This document shows, piece by piece, positions 58,951 through 64,000 of a DNA stretch of 64,000 nt. How positions within the stretch are numbered: the first letter of the stretch is position 1; each line of letters starts with the position of its first letter. A model generated the notes under the pieces. It saw only the letters and a program-made list of their open reading frames with translations, was not told where the DNA came from and did not search any database. Where the stretch lies: positions 1 to 64,000 of the forward strand of contig JAOYTL010000010.1 of assembly GCA_025846845.1 (NCBI GenBank), written 5' to 3'. This stretch comes from Alloboseaceae bacterium BT-24-1. GTDB taxonomy: Bacteria > Pseudomonadota > Alphaproteobacteria > Rhizobiales > Beijerinckiaceae. The translations under genes and the position numbers were made by a program.

Positions 58951-60132
58951 ATGAGCCATCTGACACGGCGCGGCGTCATCGCCGGCGCTTCCAGTTTCGC
59001 CGCGCTCTCCGCCGGCGGAGCCTTCGCCCAAAGCGCACCTGCGAGCCCGGTCGCGCTCAACATCATCGACGTCGCCGGCAACCTGCAATTGACGCAGGCG
59101 GCGATCGAGAAATTCGCCAAGGACAATCCGAAGCTGATCTCGCGGCTGAACTTCTCGCGCGCGCCGTCGCCGGAGCTGCCGGCCAAGCTCAAGGCGCAGC
59201 AGGACGCCAACCGCGTCGACATCGACATGGTGCTGACCGGGCCAGGCGCGATGTCGGACGGCATCCAGCAGGGCCTGTGGATCGACGTCTGGAAGTCGCA
59301 CACGGCTGCCTTGCCGAAGGCCGAGGAGACCTATCACGAGCAGGCGCTGATGATGCAGCGCAATTTCGGCCAGAACGAAGGCGTCGCCGTCGTCTATTCG
59401 CCATCGGGACCGCTGTTCGAATATGCGCCAGACCGGCTGAAGACCGTGCCCAAGACGGCCGAGGAGTTCCTCGCCTACGTCAAGCAGAACAAGAACCGCT
59501 TCACCTATGCCCGCCCGCTCAATTCCGGCCCGGGCTGGACCTTCCTGCAGGGCCTGCCCTACATCCTCGGCGACAGCGACCCGAGTGATCCGATGAATGG
59601 CTGGGCCAAGAGCTGGGCTTATCTCAAGGAGCTCGGCACCGGGATCGACTACTATCCCGGCGGCACCACGCCAACGATGAAGGAACTCGGCGAAGGCACG
59701 CGCGACGTCATCGTCTCCACCCTGGGCTGGGACATCAACCCGCGCGCGCTCGGCATCGTGCCGAAGGAGGCCAAGGTCTTCGTCCTCGCCAACACGCACT
59801 GGATTCCCGACACCCAGTTCATGTGCATCCCCAAGGGCGTCGCCGCGGCGAAGATCCCGGTGATCCTGGCGCTGATGTCCTACATGCTGAAGCCGGAGGC
59901 GCAGGCGGCGACCTATGACAAGGGCTATTTCTATCCCGGCCCGGCGATCAAGGGCGTGACCCTCGCAATGGCCCCGCAGGAGAGCCAGGACGTGATCAAG
60001 GAGTACGGCCGGCCCGAATATGACGGGTTGATCGGCAGCCTGCCGACCCGCCCGCCGCTGACGCCCGAGCGCCTGGTCGCCGCCTTCCGGCGCTGGGATC
60101 AGGAGATCGGCGTCGGCCACGCGCCGAAATAG
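58951..60132 (+). CDS. ABC transporter solute-binding protein, orphan
   Basis: A 393-residue periplasmic receptor of the family-1 type. The N-terminal LTRRGVIAGASSFAALSAGGAFA is a twin-arginine or Sec signal. Features include NIIDVAGNLQLTQAAIEKFAKDNP, NFGQNEGVAVVYSPSGPLFEY and LAYVKQNKNRFTYARPLNSGPGW. GGGAGG precedes the ATG. No ABC permease or ATPase gene is near. Two dehydrogenases follow directly (2 bp and a 4-bp overlap), implying one operon for a sugar, inositol-like or polyol substrate. Confidence 0.9.
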   Translation: MSHLTRRGVIAGASSFAALSAGGAFAQSAPASPVALNIIDVAGNLQLTQAAIEKFAKDNPKLISRLNFSRAPSPELPAKLKAQQDANRVDIDMVLTGPGAMSDGIQQGLWIDVWKSHTAALPKAEETYHEQALMMQRNFGQNEGVAVVYSPSGPLFEYAPDRLKTVPKTAEEFLAYVKQNKNRFTYARPLNSGPGWTFLQGLPYILGDSDPSDPMNGWAKSWAYLKELGTGIDYYPGGTTPTMKELGEGTRDVIVSTLGWDINPRALGIVPKEAKVFVLANTHWIPDTQFMCIPKGVAAAKIPVILALMSYMLKPEAQAATYDKGYFYPGPAIKGVTLAMAPQESQDVIKEYGRPEYDGLIGSLPTRPPLTPERLVAAFRRWDQEIGVGHAPK

Positions 60133-60133
60133 C

Positions 60134-61156
60134 ATGCGTTTCGCAGCTATCGGCCTCGACCACCGCCATATCTACCATATGGTCGGTGGTCTCCTCGAAG
60201 CCGGCGCGGAATGCGCCGGCTTCGACCCTGCGACCAGCGATCCACGCGTGCTCGACGGCTTCCGCGAGCGCTTCCCGCAACTGCGGGATGTTGAAGGCCA
60301 GCGGCTGCTCGACGATTCCTCGATCGACCTCGTCGTCTGCGCCGGCATCCCCTCGGAGCGCGCCGCGCTCGCCATCCGGGCGATGCGGGCCGGCAAGGAC
60401 GTGATGGTCGACAAGCCGGGCGTCACGACGTTCGAGCAGCTCGCCGAAGTCGAGCGGGTCGTTGCGGAGACGGGCCGCATCTTCTCGGTCTGCTTCTCCG
60501 AGCGCTTTGTCGTTCCCGCCACCATCGTCGCAGGGAAGCTGATCGCCGACGGCGCGATCGGGCGCGTTATCCAGACGGTCGGCCTTGGGCCGCATCGGCT
60601 CAACCGGGCGATCCGGCCTGGCTGGTTCTTCGACAAGCGCTATTTCGGCGGCATCCTGACCGACATCGCCTCGCACCAGATCGACCAGTTCCTGCACTTC
60701 ACCGGCTCGCAGGACGCCGAGATCGCGACGTCGGGCATCGGCCATTTCGGCGTGCCGGACCTGCCCGGTTTCGAGGATTTCGGCGAGATCCTGCTGCGCA
60801 GCGACCGGGCCGGCGGCTATATCCGCGTCGACTGGTTCACCGCCGACGGCCTGCCGACCTGGGGCGACGGGCGTCTCACCATCCTCGGCACCGAAGGGAC
60901 GATCGAGCTGCGCAAATATGTCGACATCGCCGGCCGAGCCGGCACCGACCATCTCTTCCTGGTCGACAAGGCCGGCACCCGTCATGTCGACGCTTCGCGC
61001 GAGCCATTGATCTATTTCCGTGCGTTGATCGCCGACGTCGCAAACCGCAGCGAGACGGCGGCGACGCAGCAGCACATGTTCACGGTCTGCCGGCTCGCTT
61101 TGCATGCGCAGGACCGGGCCGTACGCCTGCCGATCAGAGGAACCGACGCCAAGTGA
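60134..61156 (+). CDS. Gfo/Idh/MocA family oxidoreductase
   Basis: A 340-residue NAD(P)-dependent dehydrogenase. The Rossmann start is MRFAAIGLDHRHIYHMV (glycine motif altered), then VVCAGIPSERA and VMVDKPGVTTFE, where the Lys of the DKP motif (usually EKP) is the cofactor/catalytic residue. Substrate is unknown; polyols, sugars and inositols are common. It follows the binding protein with one base between and overlaps the next gene by 4 bp. Confidence 0.9.
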   Translation: MRFAAIGLDHRHIYHMVGGLLEAGAECAGFDPATSDPRVLDGFRERFPQLRDVEGQRLLDDSSIDLVVCAGIPSERAALAIRAMRAGKDVMVDKPGVTTFEQLAEVERVVAETGRIFSVCFSERFVVPATIVAGKLIADGAIGRVIQTVGLGPHRLNRAIRPGWFFDKRYFGGILTDIASHQIDQFLHFTGSQDAEIATSGIGHFGVPDLPGFEDFGEILLRSDRAGGYIRVDWFTADGLPTWGDGRLTILGTEGTIELRKYVDIAGRAGTDHLFLVDKAGTRHVDASREPLIYFRALIADVANRSETAATQQHMFTVCRLALHAQDRAVRLPIRGTDAK

Positions 61157-62157
61157 CACGCAAGATCGGCATCGCCGTCATCGGGCTCGGTCCGGCCGCC
61201 CTGCCCCATTCGCGCAGCCTGGTCGACTTGGGCAGCCGTGTCGATGTCCGGCACGTCGTCAGCCGCTCGCAGGAGCGGCTCAACGCCTATCGCAACCAGT
61301 TCCCCTTCCCGGGCACGACCGATATCGATGCGGTTCTGGCCGATAACGGCGTCGAGGCAGTGATCGTGCTGACGCCGCCCTCGAGCCATCGCGATGTCGG
61401 GGCGCTTTGCCTGGCCGCCGGCAAGCATGTGCTGGTCGAGAAGCCGCTGGAACTCACGGTCGCGCGCGGCGAGGAATTGGTCGCGGCGGCGCGGGTCTCG
61501 GGCAAGGCCTTCGGCGTCGTGCTGCAGCATCGTTTCCGTCCGGCAAGCCTTAGGCTCAAGGCGGCGCTGGAGAACGGCGAGCTCGGCATGGTCGAGGCGG
61601 CGCTGCTACAGGTGCCGTGGTGGCGGCCGCAAAGCTACTATGACGAGCCCGGCCGCGGCACGATGGCACGCGATGGCGGCGGCGTGCTGCTGACGCAAGC
61701 GATCCACTCCTTCGACCTGTTCCGCTCGCTGGTCGGCGTCTCCAGGGTCGTCGCGGCGCAGGTGTGCACCACCTCGCTGCACAAGATGGAGACCGAGGAC
61801 TATGTCGGCGCCCTGCTCGAGACAGGCAACGGCGCACCGGCGACGCTGGTGACCACCACCGCCGCCCATCCCGGCCATCCCGAGCGCATCGAGATCATCG
61901 GCAGCAAGGGCCATGCGGCGCTGGTCGGTGGGCGCCTGCAGCTTTCCTTCCTCGATGGCAGATCCGAGGTGGTCGAGGCCGAGGGCAATACCGGCAGCGG
62001 CGCCAACATCATGGACTTCCCGCACGACGCCCATCGCGCGGTGATCGCCGATTTCCTCGACGCGATCGAGGGCAGGCGCGATCCGGTGGTGACCGGCGAG
62101 GAAGCCCTGACCTCGCAGCGCTGGATCGACGCGATCCTGGCAGCTGGACGCGGCTGA
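61153..62157 (+). CDS. Gfo/Idh/MocA family oxidoreductase
   Basis: A 334-residue dehydrogenase. GIAVIGLGPAALPHSRSL is the Rossmann loop, VIVLTPPSSHRD and VLVEKPLELTVARGEEL follow with the EKP motif, and YYDEPGRGTMARDGGGVLLTQAIHSFDLF carries the catalytic Asp/His region. The start GTG at 61153 overlaps the previous stop (GTGA). Together with the first dehydrogenase it may carry out two steps of a sugar pathway. It ends one base before the chemotaxis gene on the opposite strand. Confidence 0.92.
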   Translation: MTRKIGIAVIGLGPAALPHSRSLVDLGSRVDVRHVVSRSQERLNAYRNQFPFPGTTDIDAVLADNGVEAVIVLTPPSSHRDVGALCLAAGKHVLVEKPLELTVARGEELVAAARVSGKAFGVVLQHRFRPASLRLKAALENGELGMVEAALLQVPWWRPQSYYDEPGRGTMARDGGGVLLTQAIHSFDLFRSLVGVSRVVAAQVCTTSLHKMETEDYVGALLETGNGAPATLVTTTAAHPGHPERIEIIGSKGHAALVGGRLQLSFLDGRSEVVEAEGNTGSGANIMDFPHDAHRAVIADFLDAIEGRRDPVVTGEEALTSQRWIDAILAAGRG

Positions 62158-63921
62158 TCAGGTCATCCGGTAGGCCATGCGCACGCCGCCCCAATGGCGG
62201 CCTGCGATGCGCAGCGGCGCGTCGACCTCGCGCATCAGCTGAACGCCGGCGCTACCCATGTCGCGCTGATAGGACTGAATGATGAAGGGCCGCGCCGAGC
62301 GCGCGGCCGTGATACCGGCGCGATCGTCGAAGATGCGGCGGTCGCGGCTATAGGCAGGATCCCAGCCAGGATCGCCGGGCCGCTGCGGCTGCGAATACTC
62401 GGGGTGATGCACCGGGACGTAGCCATTGCGGTCGATCGGCAAGGTGAAGATGAGGCGCGGATCGCTCGCCTTGGCCTGCTCCATCACAGGCGGCAGGATC
62501 GCCTGCAGCGCCGCCAATGCCCGGTTGGCGAACTGGCGTGGATTGGACTCCGGAACCGGCAGGTAATCGGTGTCGAACAGATCCTCTTCGGTGAGGCGGC
62601 CGGTGCGCAGCGCCGCTTCGAGCAAGGCAGCGACCCGATGGGCGAACTCCTGCGCCTGCTCGATCAGCGGGCGATACTCGTCCTCGATCTCGGCGAGCCG
62701 CCGGTGCAGTGCCGCATGCGCACCCTCGTCGCCGCGCTCGAAGGCGATGTGAAGCCCGAGGTCGCTCCGGGCCATCACCCGGCAAGGCAGCGGCGGCAGG
62801 CCCTCGACGGCGATCGTGCCCCGCGCCCGCGCCTTCAGCTCCGTGTCGGCGACCGACAGCAATGCTCCGCCGAAGCCGAGGTCGATCGTCTGCCCGGCGA
62901 CGACGCGGCCGCCGAATTCGAGCCGGACCGGACACTCGGCCGGGAAACGGTCGTGCTGGCGCCGGTCGGCGAAGACGGTGTGGCGCAGGGTCGGCACGAA
63001 GCGCTCCAGCAGCCCCTCCGCCTGGCGCGCGCCTTCGGCCAGCGCCCGCCTGGCATCGACATTCTCCTGCGCGGCGGCAAGCGCGACGCGATCGACCTGC
63101 GTGACGCGGTCGCGCACGGTTTCGATGAAACGTGCTGTGGCTTCGGCGCTGCGCGACAGTTCCGCCGCGGCGGCGGCCTGTTCCTGCGAGGCCTCGCCGA
63201 CGGTCGCCATGACCGGATTGACCTCACCGACAAGCCGGAAGGCGTCGGTGACCACCGCAGCGGAGCCCTGCGCCGTCTGGTTCAGCCGGTCGACCTGGTT
63301 GCGGATATGGTCGGCGGCATCGCGCACGCCGAGCGAGAGCGACTTGACCTCCTGAGCGACGACACCGAAACCCCTGCCGGCCTCGCCGGCGCGGGCTGCC
63401 TCGATGGTGGCGTTGAGCGCGAGCAGATTGGTCTGGCGGGCGATCTCGGCGATGGCATCGACGATCGAGCGGATCTCGCCTGTCGCGGCCGCGAGCCCGT
63501 TGATCATCGCCGTCGCTTCCGCGGCGCGTTCGGCGGCGTTGTCGAGCATGTCACGGGCGCCCGACATGGCGGCGCCGACCCGCTCTGCCGCCTCAGAAAC
63601 CTGCAGGGTCGCAGTCGCCAATGCCGAAGAATTCTCGCTTGCCAGCACAGCCGCGTCGCGCAATTCCGCCATGCCGCCACGGATCTCGCGGGAGCGGACT
63701 TCGGAACGTTCGGAGCAATCCTCCGCCTGATCGAGCCCGTCATTGAGACGGCGCATCGCGGCGACGACATCGTTCTCGAGCTCGTTGATCGCTTCGCTGA
63801 TCGAGGTCTCGGCGGGAGCAGGCATCGGCAACGCCTCGGCCACAGCCTGCGACGCAGCCGGCGCGGCAGCGGGGCCGGCGCGGCCCAACAGGCGCCAGAC
63901 GGAGCGAGCAAGCATAGGCAT
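62158..63921 (-). CDS. Soluble methyl-accepting chemotaxis protein with PilZ domain
   Basis: A 587-residue protein without membrane spans. Residues ~40-310 are a coiled-coil MCP signalling domain with the conserved tip EIARQTNLLALNATIEAARAGEAGRGF (about 159-185). Residues ~320-400 form a PilZ domain: RQHDR (RxxxR) and DLGFGG at ~347, where the usual DxSxxG has Gly for Ser. The C-terminal ~100 residues (NGYVPVHHPEYSQP, RRIFDDRAGITAARS, GRHWGGVR) match the sensor region of alphaproteobacterial cytoplasmic receptors. It may sense c-di-GMP and a cytoplasmic signal. Confidence 0.88.
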   Translation of the reverse strand: MPMLARSVWRLLGRAGPAAAPAASQAVAEALPMPAPAETSISEAINELENDVVAAMRRLNDGLDQAEDCSERSEVRSREIRGGMAELRDAAVLASENSSALATATLQVSEAAERVGAAMSGARDMLDNAAERAAEATAMINGLAAATGEIRSIVDAIAEIARQTNLLALNATIEAARAGEAGRGFGVVAQEVKSLSLGVRDAADHIRNQVDRLNQTAQGSAAVVTDAFRLVGEVNPVMATVGEASQEQAAAAAELSRSAEATARFIETVRDRVTQVDRVALAAAQENVDARRALAEGARQAEGLLERFVPTLRHTVFADRRQHDRFPAECPVRLEFGGRVVAGQTIDLGFGGALLSVADTELKARARGTIAVEGLPPLPCRVMARSDLGLHIAFERGDEGAHAALHRRLAEIEDEYRPLIEQAQEFAHRVAALLEAALRTGRLTEEDLFDTDYLPVPESNPRQFANRALAALQAILPPVMEQAKASDPRLIFTLPIDRNGYVPVHHPEYSQPQRPGDPGWDPAYSRDRRIFDDRAGITAARSARPFIIQSYQRDMGSAGVQLMREVDAPLRIAGRHWGGVRMAYRMT

Positions 63922-64000
63922 TCCCGAGGCGAGACAGGATGCCGGACTATGGCGCCGACAGGGTTAACAAAAGCCTGAAGTCAGCCGCTCGAAGCGCAGT

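Noticed and set aside
1..64000. CRISPR array, prophage, rRNA operon or integrase-bounded island.
   Set aside because: No regularly spaced direct repeats, phage structural genes, rRNA or integrase signatures were seen; tRNA-Val has no adjacent integrase or repeated 3' end.

Overview
The window is 64 kb of GC-rich, densely coded DNA from an alphaproteobacterial chromosome, most likely a Hyphomicrobiales member near Bosea. The assignment is an inference from gene content (CreA, DUF2865, EipA-like DUF1134, Omp25-like barrels, class II DAHP synthase, TctCBA, soluble chemotaxis receptor) and from the dispersed palindromic repeats. Most genes are ordinary metabolic or envelope genes. Strong mobile-element evidence is limited to an IS5-like element end at the left edge. 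There is no CRISPR array, rRNA or prophage; one tRNA-Val(CAC) is present.

Layout. 1-5.3 kb: IS end, P-loop kinase, and a tightly overlapping minus-strand run cysS / DUF559 / 39-codon ORF / cimA. A ~147 bp repeat is built in frame into the 5' ends of both the DUF559 gene and cimA. 5.7-8.2 kb: small exported proteins, creA, a GNAT gene and a membrane protein. 8.2-15.5 kb: aromatic catabolism by the homogentisate route: DUF2783, FAD monooxygenase, MBL-fold protein, fumarylacetoacetase, a TRAP binding protein, homogentisate dioxygenase, and a divergent MarR regulator with a palindromic operator over its start codon. 15.7-25.4 kb: DUF2865, an AT-richer orphan gene, GluRS, a possible peptidoglycan-targeted exported cluster, NadE and a Dabb protein. 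25.5-33.5 kb: outer-membrane barrel, DAHP synthase, RidA, secreted esterase, LysR regulator, DUF1127 protein, glutathione reductase and O-antigen ligase.

33.8-46.2 kb: tctCBA, APC permease, DUF2059, rpiA-gabD, gph, tRNA-Val, aldehyde dehydrogenase, exported hydrolase and DUF374 acyltransferase. 46.3-52 kb: EipA-like protein, a histidine kinase and an OmpR-type regulator facing each other tail to tail, a barrel protein, small ORFs and an L,D-transpeptidase. 52-54 kb: a DapA-like protein lacking the Schiff-base lysine, bounded by a partial duplication of the transpeptidase 3' end. 54-64 kb: lipocalin, DUF971, moaA, a four-gene phospholipid-type operon (acyltransferase, CdsA-like, small membrane protein, CDP-alcohol transferase), an ABC binding protein with two Gfo/Idh/MocA dehydrogenases, and a soluble MCP-PilZ receptor.

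Most notable: the in-frame repeat insertions in cimA and the DUF559 gene; a repeat family with identical flanks but unrelated, perfectly palindromic cores; the DapA-like pseudoenzyme within the duplicated transpeptidase block; the divergent CDP-alcohol transferase operon; and an uncharacterised exported trio at 19.5-22.9 kb that may act on peptidoglycan.
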